From Tillus elongatus (lineage: Eukaryota; Arthropoda; Insecta; Coleoptera; Cleridae): DNA of 64,000 nucleotides. Shown one piece after another: positions 54,681 through 64,000 of the stretch (position 1 is the stretch's first letter; each line of letters starts with the position of its first letter). A program made the position numbers and the translations under genes. Under the pieces are notes generated by a model that was not told where the DNA came from, made no database searches, and saw nothing but the letters and a program-made list of their open reading frames with translations. The stretch is taken from NCBI GenBank assembly GCA_964006375.1, contig OZ023267.1:79741682-79805681 (forward strand), in the 5' to 3' direction.

Positions 54681-55084
54681 TTTGAAACAGATTTGGGTTA
54701 GAACAAACTGCAGTAAGTCTTTTCTCAACAACAACTGACTTGTGAATATGTTTAAGAATGTCTGTGTGTAGCCTATTTATACATATTACCCACAGTAACC
54801 GTTTTTAAACTGTATTTGTTTTTTACATGGATGATGTCATACTTCTAATGACTGTATTCTAGACAAGCTCAAACACGAATAATGTGGGGTTATTGAACAG
54901 ATATAACACAAGGTCATCAACTGACAGGTTGTTTACCTTTAAGAGGGCCTCTCTCTTGTGTATATTAAACAGATACACAGACAAGCTCAAACACGATCAA
55001 GGTTAACAACTGTAAAACGTTGTTTATCCTTTGTAAGGCCTCTCTCTCTTACATCAGTTTGTTTCCTCAATACAAGAGACAGAG

Positions 55085-56455
55085 ACACTTGTTCAGTATG
55101 TGTTAAGTCGTGAAACAAGGATGACGTCTCTTGCTGTATGTAAGTACACTCTTCTTATTATGTCTGTTTGCATTCAAATAACAAATACAAACATAACCTT
55201 ACTAAACAATCAGATGATTGGTAATCAACATGTATACGAACACCTAACCTCATATGTAAACAACAACTGGCTTTGTTTTATATATACAACAGCGAACAAA
55301 CTTTTAACGTGTGTGTCTGTGGAGCTATTGGTTTAGGGACAGTGTATATATGTAAAGCAAACAACGGCTGATTCGAGGTTCGTGGGTTCAAATCTAAGTT
55401 CAGGCGAATGCTTTTCTTTCAAATACACATGCATCTGTCAGTTTAAGCAAAGACTTTGAACTGTCATGACGTGTTTGTTAAACAGCATGTATAAGCTTCA
55501 ACAATGGCAATCAGTTGTCTGTCTGTATCCTCAACACAGAAGACACCTGTTCAGTAGTGTGTGTATTAAGCTGTGAAAGAAGGCTGACGTCTCTTGTTGT
55601 ATGTAAGTACAATCTTGTATTATCTCTGTTTGCATTCAAATAACAAATACATAACCTTAACAAACAATCATATGACTGGTAATCAACACGTGTGTGAACA
55701 TAACCTTAATAAACAAATACAGACAGTAGTGTGTGTGTGTGTGTGTGTGCGAACATAACCTTAATCAACAAATACAAACATAACCTTAATAAACAATCAA
55801 AATGGCTTGGTAATCAGTCTGTATACGAACACCTAACCTTAATAAACACATACATACATAACCTTAATAAACAATCAGACAGATGGTATTCTTCAAATAC
55901 ACACATGGAGACCTGACTTGTAGATATCTATGGACACACAGGTCAGACGGAACATCTTACGTCATCACAAGACAGTTAATACCTAACCTGACTTGTGGCT
56001 ATCTATGGACACAGGTCAGACATCTTGGAACGCTTGTGACGTCATCTCAGGTTAGTTCCATTGAGAGAACCCCCGGAGTTGCAGATGTCTATGACAGGTC
56101 AGCCATCTTGGAATGCTTGTGACGTCATCTCAGGTTAGTTCCATAGAGAGAACCCGGGTTGCAACTGTCTATTACAGGTCAGCCATCTTGGAATGCTTGT
56201 GACGTCATCTGACAGGTCAGGTGACATTTGACGTTGACACATGTCAGGTCAGGTGACAGCTGACGTTGACAGCTGTCAGGTTAGCTGACAGCTGACAGCT
56301 GACAGCTGTCAGGTCAGTGACATTTGACACCTGTCAAATCTGACAGGTCAGCTGTCAACTGTCACAGGTCTGCGCAGGTCAGCGCATGCGCATGATGACT
56401 CGCGCATGCGCAGTAAAAAGTGGAGGGGATGAGCCCAGGTGGCGCCCTATCTACT
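55085..56455. repeat. Right TIR of the 9-kb Polinton
   Basis: Inverted partner of 47466-49020. It contains an internal duplication: the segment around GACGTCTCTTG-TGTATGTAAGTAC occurs at 55127 and again at 55588. The outer end has TGACAG words, CGCATGCGC pairs and AAAAAGTGGAGG, ending ATCTACT. Confidence 0.85.
55309..55410 (+). other. tRNA-like A-box/B-box module, right TIR
   Basis: GTGTGTCTGTGGAGCTATTG then GTTTAGGGAC (A-box-like) and GTGGGTTCAAATCTAAG (B-box-like, 55382-55398) are about 45 bases apart, as in the left TIR. No acceptor stem. Confidence 0.5.
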
Positions 56456-57478
56456 CTGACTCCTTCTGCACTAACTATGAGTTCTTCTCTGAGAACTCTT
56501 TTGGTTTTACGGGTTTGTTCCTTTTTCTTTCTATTCGGAATCATTGCAGTGATATCCAGTTGTACGTATCTGAATTCGAACACTTTTCTGAACAAATCCA
56601 TATCTATTGCTGTCGGCGCCACCACTGCAATATTGTCGCTGTTGTTGACGTCCAGGCAACTCCGCAAGTCTGCTGCCTGCTAAACATTTTTTCTACATTG
56701 TGCATCTCGTTCTCTTCCACCTGCTGAGGCCAGAAATAGAAGGTTTCTTTCTTCATCCCCTTTCCTACTGGAAATTTTAGTTCTTCTTGTGAGGAAGTCT
56801 ATTTAGCTCCTATCTGCTTTTTTCTTTTAGAGTGGTCTCTAATTTTGGACATTTCTCTAATATTTGCTGGCCTATTCCTCTTTACTCGTTCTGCTTTTTA
56901 TTCATTATAAGAACAGTGTCCTTGCCACAGGCGTTTGTTTAACTGGGTTTCCTATTTCCACGGAACATTATTTCTTGCCACTGTTCGACGGTTTCTTCTT
57001 CTTCTATAACCCTGCGTATTCGTGATATTTCCTTGGCTTCATCTTCAGTTGTCTTGTCTCCTACTTGATTCCTGTCATGGGTCTGCGTGCCGATGCTTTT
57101 TGTAGCAGATGGTGGCGCAATTGTTTTGGTGTCACTTGGGTATATTTCCAAATATTCACACATCTGGTTCACAACTTTTACGCTCCCTGTCCCATCATTT
57201 ATTAGCTTTTTAATTTCACTCTTGGTATTTGGGATAGCCTTAACAACGTTCTTGAGGTCTGCTGTGATTCTTATCACCTGGCTCATCACTATACGAAACT
57301 CTGTACGTGTTTTTCTTGTTGGGCTTCGTTCTCCTCTTCTTTTCTTCGCTCCTGTCATATCTTCATTGCTTTTAGCACCACTTGGTGTCTTTCCTTCTTG
57401 GTAGAACAGATCACGTTTCGAAGCGCTTTGATGGCGAGGTGGCGACCGTGTTATCAAATCGTTGAAGCCCCGCAACAC
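56456..57478 (-). pseudogene. R1-like LINE, 5' part (ORF1)
   Basis: The minus strand from ATG 57478 (MLRGFNDLITRSPPRHQSAS) is open to 56939. It is basic, with ATKSIGTQTH and EDEAKEISRIRRVIEEEETV, typical of gag-like ORF1 of R1-type LINEs. After frame breaks it continues with DNIAVVAPTAIDMDLFRKVF and ELIVSAEGV at 56480-56456. The next codons are found at 47465 downward, after the Polinton. The region 57479-57750 is its probable 5' UTR. Confidence 0.7.
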
Positions 57479-57758
57479 GACTCTCTCGAGTTCCTTTTAA
57501 GCGCTCCTTGGCTTAATTACCCTTTTATGCATGTTTTCTTCCTTTCCAGTATCCATATATAGAGCACCGGCCTGGTCTCCCACCGAGTGCTCAAGGCGGA
57601 CGCAGTCTAACTATCCGGGGAGCCTGCTTTCCCACTTACCTCTCCGGCCGGTACTGAGGTGTTCCTCCCCTGCACCGTGAACTCTTTTCTTTTATGGATG
57701 CCCCTCATATTTTCTTTTTCTTTTTTGTGTCAACTCCATTTCCATGCTAGTGGCGACT

Positions 57759-57800
57759 AAAAAATCGATTACCCAATGGCGATTGGGTAATCGATTTTTT
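57759..57800. repeat. Perfect short hairpin
   Basis: Arms of 19 bp (AAAAAATCGATTACCCAAT at 57759-57777 and its exact inverse at 57782-57800) with a 4-base loop GGCG. It lies between two R1-like LINE copies. Confidence 0.85.
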
Positions 57801-58009
57801 TAAAGTGGTAAATGAAAAGACACCCAACCATCGGTAACTCTAATAGCGTCTGTGTCAGAAAAGAACAAGAGGCGGCCGAGATATAGAGAAGTAGAAGCCT
57901 GGCCAAATAGGAAAGACGAAAGAGGAGGGACCTCACCCAAGACCAGTGGAAGAAAGGTGAGTATCTCAGCTCAGGGGTGTATGCGTTTAAATGGTCATGT
58001 ATATGTGCG

Positions 58010-58130
58010 CGTGTATGTGATGGTCTGCGTGTGTGTGATGGTATGCGTGTGTGTGATGGTATGCGTGTGTGTAATCGTGTAAATGTGTGGGTTGGTGTGC
58101 GTGTGTGTGTTGATTTGCGTGTGCGTGAAT
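58010..58130. repeat. (GT)n-rich minisatellite
   Basis: Repeats of ATGGT-TGCGTGTGTGTG with a unit of about 20 bases, turning into GTGTGTG-rich sequence. Non-coding. Confidence 0.7.
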
Positions 58131-58149
58131 CCACCCTAGTCACCATCCA

Positions 58150-60640
58150 GTACTCGCCAACCTCTGGTGGAAGTAGAAGTAGTTTCTTTCTCATAGCGGA
58201 GGTGAATGCTTTTTACGCAGGCCGGTGGCTGGCGCTTCCGCGCACTGACACCAAGTTGTAGCACTGTGGTGACACCCGTTCCCCCAGGTCGGAAATACCC
58301 ACTAAACATCCCCTTGACACCTAGAGACGTGGCTGAAACCACTCGCTTGAATTGCTCCACTACGTCCCTAAATCTTGTTGTTCTCAAAACTTCTACATCC
58401 TGTCTTCAGCCTCCTTTCACTTCATTATTTCTGCGATCCGTCTCTCCACAGTATTCCACACCCTTTCACTGCCCAGTATATGCTCCACCACATTATCTGC
58501 TGTTCAATCTCTGCCAATCTCTTTATACATTTGTTTCCTTATTTACGACCATCTTGCGCACTCAAATACAGTGTGTTCTCGCGTATCACTATCACCACAA
58601 TACGTAGTCATCTCTTTCGACTATTTTAAATTTATTCAGGTAAGATCTGAAATGCCCACGACCTGACAGAAATTGGGTAAAATAATAACCCACCTCCCCA
58701 TGATGTCTCGATATCCATGTCTGTATGTGTGAAATGAGCTTCTTTTTCCCCTGAGATGTTGGCATTTCCTCTTCCCATTCTCGCTGCCACTGCAGCATTG
58801 TTTCGGTTCTTTCCTCCTTGTTTTCTTTTATTCTATTTTCGTGTTTTTTATAAGTTACTCTCTTGCCAATAAGTATATAGGGATCTTTCCTGCAATCACC
58901 TGTATTGGTTTCGTTGCCACTGCTCTATACGAACTGTTCTGATGACTACTTTTCTCTTTGCCCTCTCAACCTTTTTTCTGCACCTTGTCTTTGACAACAC
59001 GGCCTTCCATGCTGGTGCGCCATACAGTATGATTGAGTTTACCACACTACTCGACACTCTCTGTCTCCCTGGTTTTGATACACCTATATTTGTCATCAGA
59101 CGCCCAAGCTTTGCAACCATCATGTTTGCTTTTGACACAACTCTTTCTACGTGCAGACCTATGTTCATGTTATGTCCTACTAATATGCCGAGGTAGTTCA
59201 GGCTTGTCTGCGACTGAATTTCTGCATTCCCCACCTTGACGGTTACTGTTCTTAGTGTTCTTCGTACTACTAGCACTATTTGCCATCCAGTTTTCCCCCT
59301 TCGCCACCGACCAGTTGATATTATCTTCTATGTCAGTCTTATATCCTCCACTTACAACCAGCGCCAAATCATCCGCATACCCTATAATAGCCGCTTGTTT
59401 ACGGACTCCAGACTAAAGACCTCATTGTAATACAAGTTCCTCACTGTTGGTCCTGGGATTGACCCCTGAGGCACGCCACATGTAACCTGCATCCGATATT
59501 TCTGTCCAATCAGTGTCAGCTGTCTGTCTTCCAGGTAACTACATACTATTTTAGCAGATATGGCTCAACTTGCCTCTTTCTTAACACTTCGTTTATGCTT
59601 TTCCAAGGTTGCTGTATTGAATGCATTTTTTAGTCCAATATTACAATGGCCACAAACCTATTTTAAGTGCCTTGTTTCGTTGCCACGTCCTGTACCTTTA
59701 CAGTATCCATCGTCGGGCGCCCCTTGCAAAAGCCAAATTGGTTGTCTGCTAACCCTCCTCTTCTCTCGATTTCCTTCGTAATTCTGTTATTTATTATATG
59801 TTCATATAATTTTGCTATTCAGTCTTCCAGGCATATAGTTCTATATGACTTCTTTCCTGTTTTCTGTGACTTCTCGAATAACACGAATCGAGCAGTCTTC
59901 CATTCTGACGGAAAACTTTCATCACTGATTAATTTATTTACCAGAACTTGTAATATCTCCGTTTTCTGTTCTGCTACTGCCTTAACAACCTCGATCGGTA
60001 TACCATCCGGACCAGCTTTACCTGATTTCATCCTTCGGTCTGCTTCCCTTATTTATTCACCTTTACAAGGTGGAGTATCCTCCGACTTCACCTCCACTTT
60101 CGGCCATTCTTTCATTTCGTGTTTAGGGAACAATTCCTGCACTATCTTATTTTGTTAATCATCACTTATTGTCATTGGTGTTCTTGTACCAATTTTACCT
60201 GTGACAATCTTGTACCCTAGTCCCCAAATATCATCATATATTTCTTTACAAATGGAATTCCTGGCTTGTTTTTTTTTGGCTTTTTATTGCTGTCTTTAAT
60301 TTCTTTCTGCTTTCCCTGTATTGATTCTGTGCTTCATCTCTATCACTACTTCTGAAGTTTTTTCCTATTGACTCTAGGGACCTTCCTTTTTAAATTCGTA
60401 GATTCAGTTCTGATTTTGGCGATCTCTTCATTCCATCAATGTGGTTCTTTTCGTCTGCCGTATTGCTGTTTCCTCTTCAAGCACACCTAACATGCCCCTT
60501 CTAGTGCTCTATTTAGGTCTTTGACAGTACCTTTACAACTTTCATGCTTTGTTTGTCTCTCTATTTCTTGTAGTATTTTCCCTTGATTTTCAGCCTTATA
60601 GGACCACCATTCAGTAGATAACTCTATGGGCGTTCGGATT
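58150..60640 (-). pseudogene. Second R1-like LINE ORF2, heavily decayed
   Basis: The minus strand from the right shows LNRALEGAC, KSGKAGPDGIPIEVVKAVAE (reverse transcriptase finger, about 60030), SFPSEWKTARFVLFEKS and TSLNYLGILVGHNMNIGLHV (59200). Further down are ILYGAPAWKAVLSKTRCRKK and the C-terminal WQREWEEEM and RHHGEVGYYFTQFLSGRGHF (58680-58740). It has many stops and shifts, and the catalytic ADD region is unreadable. No endonuclease start is seen, so the copy is 5' truncated near 60640. Confidence 0.7.
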
Positions 60641-60833
60641 CAATTTCCCATGTTAATTTCTATAAGAAAAAACGACCAAACTTAACTCGACCGGGAATAC
60701 GGGACCGCTTCTCCATGTTAATCTCCATAAGAGAAAACGATCAAGATTATCCCCACTCATCCTTACACTGAGGCGACGCGGGTAATCGGGAACTTTCGGA
60801 GCATCGCGACGGAGACGTCCGACGACCGGAGAT

Positions 60834-60837
<4 letters not shown>
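60641..60837. other. Non-coding with short direct repeat
   Basis: CCATGTTAAT-TC-ATAAGA-AAAACGA occurs twice (about 60647 and 60714). No gene. Confidence 0.4.
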
Positions 60838-60895
<58 letters not shown>

Positions 60896-60898
60896 TAT
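60838..60898. repeat. (TA)n microsatellite
   Basis: About 60 bases of TA repeats with one interruption, at the edge of the Penelope-like fragment. Confidence 0.95.
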
Positions 60899-60899
60899 A

Positions 60900-61515
60900 T
60901 CTTTAGGAATATTGCACTACACTGTAGTCACTTTTAAATATACACTTTATTTGTTTGCTGTACGTTTGTGATTTCTTAATGGTTTGCGCGGACTGCAGTT
61001 TCGAACCGTCCCAGTTCATCATCAGCACGCTACTGACTGTTATCGCTCCTGTCTGGTCTACGTCTGAGATTGTACGTGGCGCATGCGCCGTGAGCCTCTA
61101 TTGGTCGGTTTACTGTTCTCTGATTGGTTGTGCCTTCGGGGTGTGTCGTGTGTACGGGTCTCCTCTCTTGATCACTGTGGTTTGATAATTTGTCTATTTG
61201 TATGGCCTTTATTAAGTTTTGTTTAAATGTTTGTACTTGGATTTGTTCTGGCATTAATTGTTTCCTATTGTTTGTTTGTTGTTTTCCCATATTTCCATTT
61301 TTTGTGGTCTTTAACATGTTTCATTAGTTGTAATTGGGCGATGTCTGGTTTTTGGTGTTTTGTGTTGTGAATGTGTCTAGCTACGTTTGATTTGTAGCTA
61401 GGTATGTGGATTTTATCTAATGCTGTTATATGTTCCTTGAATCTTGTTTCTATTGATTTTTTATCATTCCTATATATTTTTTATTGCATGTGTTACATTC
61501 TATTTGATATGTTCC
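60900..61515 (-). pseudogene. Penelope-like element end with GIY-YIG endonuclease remnant
   Basis: The minus strand at 61500-61460 reads IECNTCNKKYIGM, a GIY-YIG-type motif in the Cys-rich form used by Penelope-like retroelements. Other frames then carry RFKEHITALDKIHIPSYKSN, VARHIHNTKHQKPDIAQ and MKHVKDHKKWKYG. A TTTCGAACCGTCCCAGTTCA block (minus strand ribozyme-like) ends the element near the (TA)n. The reverse transcriptase is missing. Confidence 0.6.
60986..61030 (-). ncRNA. Hammerhead ribozyme-like motif
   Basis: Minus strand, 5' to 3': stem I GCGTG, core CTGATGA (61025-61019), one extra T, stem II GAACTG with loop GGA and CGGTTC, core GAAA, mini stem III AC-TGCA-GT, cleavage triplet GTC, then CGCGC closing stem I. 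All core elements are in order. The extra base after CTGATGA may weaken or abolish activity. Hammerheads are a known feature of Penelope-like terminal repeats. Confidence 0.55.
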
Positions 61516-61720
61516 GTTTAATTCATGAATACCCACATTAACATTAACTATAAACCTTCTTAAAAACATACTTTCTATACTACCACTAGTAATTACAAAA
61601 TAATTAACCTTCTTTTAAAAAATATTTTCAAAACGCTTCTATACGTCTTAAATGTTTAATCTACCGTTTCGAGTAACTATGGAAAAAGTTGTATAACGAC
61701 ACACGCGGAAAATATTCAGG

Positions 61721-61729
61721 TATAAATAG
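61721..61729 (+). promoter_or_regulatory. TATA box TATAAATAG
   Basis: Lies 50 bases before ATG 61779 of the polymerase-type gene remnant, at a usual TATA to start-site distance. Confidence 0.45.
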
Positions 61730-61778
61730 AAGCATTAAAGTAAACCATCTCATAGCCGACTTCAGCAGCAGCATCAAG

Positions 61779-62460
61779 ATGGTCAAGTGTAGCTGCGGAA
61801 AATTTTTCAGCCGTCGAGACTTCATGAATTGACATAAGAACCAGTACGGAGGTAACATTAAGACCCTTCTGCAGTGTATAGCTTGCTTTAGCATATTTAC
61901 AAGAAGGGTGTTACGTATGTAGACTCCTTTGAAAATTACAACATATTTAGGCAACTATGACGCCTTTAACCGATGAACAAGAACGTGAATTTCAAAATTA
62001 TAAAATATGCTCCATTTGTGAAAGACCTTTCGGCTTAAATGAGAAGAAAGTCTTAATTTAATTCGATAGAAGAGCGTTACGTATGTAAATTCATTTCAAA
62101 AATTAGATGAGACTAAGCTTCCATCTGAAGAAGGGTTCTATGATAGGCTACGAGGGAAACATATCATGCGCGCTGAGTTTAAGCGTGCATGCAGATGTTT
62201 GAATGCAAAACTTTTGGGGGATTATTCCGATATATATTTAAAATCAGATGTTTTACTTTTGCCCGATGTGTTTGGGAATTTCCCGAATGTTTGTTTTAAG
62301 GTGACTCTCGTCAGCATGTGACAGCCCCATCTCTTGCTTGGAATGCTGCTCTGAAGGCTACATAGGTGGAGTTTGAGCTGTTGGCGGAAATTGAGATGCA
62401 TCACTTCTTTAAAAAAGGTATACGACAGGGTGTTAGACGAGCAGCAGCTAACACCAATCA
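61779..62460 (+). pseudogene. Polinton family-B DNA polymerase region, heavily decayed
   Basis: ATG 61779 gives MVKCSCGKFFSRRDFMN, a zinc-finger-like start with an early stop. From 61957: MTPLTDEQEREFQNYKICSI and CERPF, a Cys motif block. From about 62108: LPSEEGFYDRLRGKHIMRAE and LGDYSDIYLKSDVLLLPDVF, which includes a YxxxD ExoIII-type proofreading motif (YLKSD). After a shift: VTAPSLAWNAALKAT and MHHFFKKGIRQGV. These are parts of the exonuclease and early polymerase region of protein-primed polymerase B, with large pieces missing and many stops. The polymerase catalytic motifs are not seen. Confidence 0.6.
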
Positions 62461-62669
62461 CTACATCTGAAGAGATAGCTGAAGTAGTGAAGGGACTGGG
62501 AGGTGTATGAAAGCAGTATGTTATTATGTGGAGGTAATATGTTTAAATTTCGCAGAGATATTTATTTCAGCAACCAAGACGTTTGCAGATGCCTTTATTT
62601 TTCAGCTTCGGAAAACTGCTTATATTTGTTTAGTAATAAACTGCTACTTATACACATTTTACGGGTTGG
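62461..62669. other. Unassigned between polymerase remnants
   Basis: No supported coding segment. Confidence 0.3.
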
Positions 62670-62687
62670 GTGTTGCAAATTAACGTT

Positions 62688-62880
62688 GCAAGATTCTCCC
62701 CACTCGGAGATAGCTCCTACATGAAGCCGCCCAAGTCAATCTCGAACAAGAAGGCCGTGATCAATATACAGAACGCAGACGAACGGTGTTTTATGTGGAC
62801 AGTCCTAGCAGGCATTCATCCAGTAGAACATACAAATCACTCCCAGCGAATTCAACATTATAGGGCCTATGAGAACTAAT
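62688..62880 (+). pseudogene. Fragment of Polinton polymerase-associated protein
   Basis: The frame reads SYMKPPKSISNKKAVINIQN and DERCFMWTVLAGIHPVEHTN, then RIQHYRAYEN and a stop. It is the segment that in related proteins follows the part found at 22250-22750, so it comes from the same gene type in another Polinton copy. It is oddly placed after the polymerase remnant, so the copy is rearranged. Confidence 0.5.
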
Positions 62881-63469
62881 TGGATTTTTCAAAGATGGTG
62901 CACGGCTCAAGATAACGATATTAAGGACTAAATGGCGTGAGGCCCGCATAGCGAGCGCATTTCAAGGAAACCTGCGGAGTTTCAAGAGTTAAATAGCCTT
63001 CCGAATACTTGAAGTCCCACTGACGTAGCGTTTGTTTTAAACTGCAAGATATACCCGATGACGTCAACGATTCAAAAGCACGGGTGAAAAACGGAGATAT
63101 AGTGACAAGATGTCGAACCAAAAGGCCAAGTAGGGTTCGCGTTCAGCTCTGAAGGCTTCGATAAGGGGGCTGCTCATCTGTCTTTCTGACGAGCATCAAG
63201 TGTCTGGGATTTGCTAGGACAAATGTATCAGAGTGGCTCTGAAGGTTTTCACTCTGAATGGCGATGAAGACTATTAAACCGTATAAGAATGCTAAACTAT
63301 AACCCTTTTCAGAAACATATTTTGTCGTCAATTTCCATTGTAAAAAGCTACAAGAAGCATTTGCAGAACAAGAAGAAAACAGGGGGAGGGCTCATACAAC
63401 AAAAGCCTCAATGGACCGATAATAAGTCGGCGTTAGCATCAAGGTAAGTTATTATTATATAAATTTGTT
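62881..63469. other. No clear feature
   Basis: Short frames only. A few stretches look coding-like but carry no recognisable motif. Confidence 0.3.
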
Positions 63470-63681
63470 ATTTTATATGCTAACTAATAACTGATTAGTA
63501 ATTACAAAAAATTAACTATAAGCCTTCTTTAAAATATAACGCTGTTTTTACTTGAAAAATATTTAATCTAACGTTTGGCCGACTATAAGCCGCCTTTTAA
63601 AAATATTATAACAATAAGGGTCAACTGATCGTTATGTTATATACTAACTAATAATTGGTAAGTAATTATAAAATTCTTAAT

Positions 63682-63750
<69 letters not shown>

Positions 63751-63860
63751 CATTCTTTAAAGTATATTTATAACGTTGCTCTTACTTGAAAAATATTTTA
63801 TCTAACGTTAACTATACTACCAACTACCAATTGATTAGTAATTACAAATATTAAATCTTT
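63470..63860. repeat. AT-rich tandem repeat, partly (TA)n
   Basis: Copies of AACTAATAACTGATTAGTAATTACAAAA-type sequence followed by CTTCTTTAAAATATAACG and CTTGAAAAATATTTAATCTAACGTT occur at about 63478-63580 and 63645-63850. A related block is at 61585-61660. A (TA)n tract at about 63688-63748 splits the second copy. Confidence 0.6.
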
Positions 63861-64000
63861 GATAAACTCTTGCTATATGTACTGCAAACTCGCTCCGAGC
63901 AAAAATATTTTAGCGCTTATATACTTAAAGGTATAAAGCAAAATATTTGACGCTAATCACTGCACATATTATTCCTTTTGTTTTAGCAGCGAATAATGTC

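Larger units (their letters stand above)
47466..56455. mobile_element. Polinton (Maverick) derivative, 8,990 bp, complete ends
   Basis: The termini are AGTAGATAGG... and ...CCTATCTACT, flanked by CTGACT on both sides (47460-47465 and 56456-56461). That gives a perfect 6-bp target duplication and AG-type ends as known for Polintons. The outer several hundred bases of the TIRs are almost identical. Removing the element restores the reading of the host LINE ORF1. Cargo: zinc-finger protein, truncated NLS-type protein, packaging ATPase, DUF8207-like protein and KilA-N protein. It lacks capsid, protease, integrase and polymerase genes, so it cannot be autonomous. Confidence 0.9.

Noticed and set aside
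63143..63331. Minus-strand frame with SEKGYSLAFLYGLIVF
   Set aside because: No recognisable domain and no neighbour support; left unannotated.

Overview
This is eukaryotic, AT-rich, gene-poor DNA made almost entirely of mobile elements. An arthropod, most likely an insect, is the best guess. The evidence is long (TA)n tracts, non-LTR retrotransposons with endonuclease and reverse transcriptase domains, a tRNA-derived SINE, a Penelope-like fragment and, above all, several Maverick/Polinton (adintovirus-like) elements. I see no convincing host gene, rRNA, true tRNA or CRISPR array. The arthropod assignment is inference.

Layout. 1-1519 is the terminal inverted-repeat (TIR) region of one Polinton. 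1638-6024 holds Polinton capsid-type genes: a penton-like protein, a small overlapping ORF, a broken major capsid protein and a conserved hypothetical on the plus strand, converging on a membrane protein, a helical protein and a hypothetical on the minus strand. 6025-10600 is repeats plus a decayed gene. 10600-14015 is Polinton scraps, a foldback element, a LINE RNase H tail and a second Polinton TIR. 14016-31112 is one large, heavily damaged Polinton (called copy 2 below). It is split by a Mutator-like element with a 9-bp target duplication, a LINE and a tandem-repeat insertion. It keeps remnants of a DNA-polymerase-linked zinc-finger protein, a KilA-N protein, integrase, a charged virion-type protein, the packaging ATPase, a phospholipase A2-like protein, an adenain-like protease, penton and major capsid protein.

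31113-46060 is mainly non-coding, with a satellite-like repeat family, a SINE and a near-complete LINE (40912-45675) whose ORF2 seems to be reached by a -1 frameshift. 46094-57478 is an R1-like LINE (minus strand) into which an 8,990-bp Polinton (47466-56455) has inserted. This insertion has near-identical TIRs, a perfect 6-bp target duplication and mostly open genes, but it lacks capsid, protease, integrase and polymerase genes. 57479-61515 is a second R1-like LINE and a Penelope-like end with a hammerhead-type motif. 61721-62880 holds remnants of a Polinton family-B DNA polymerase.

How the genes fit together. In autonomous Polintons the integrase and protein-primed polymerase B move and copy the element, while the ATPase, protease and jelly-roll proteins suggest virion formation. 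No copy here retains a full intact set. The 9-kb element has the form of an internally deleted derivative that would need helper functions supplied in trans. The most noteworthy signals are that derivative, a tRNA-like A-box/B-box module kept inside three Polinton TIRs, the A AAA AAC slippery site at the ORF1/ORF2 junction of the LINE, and a tandem-repeat unit that inserts with about 8-bp target duplications.
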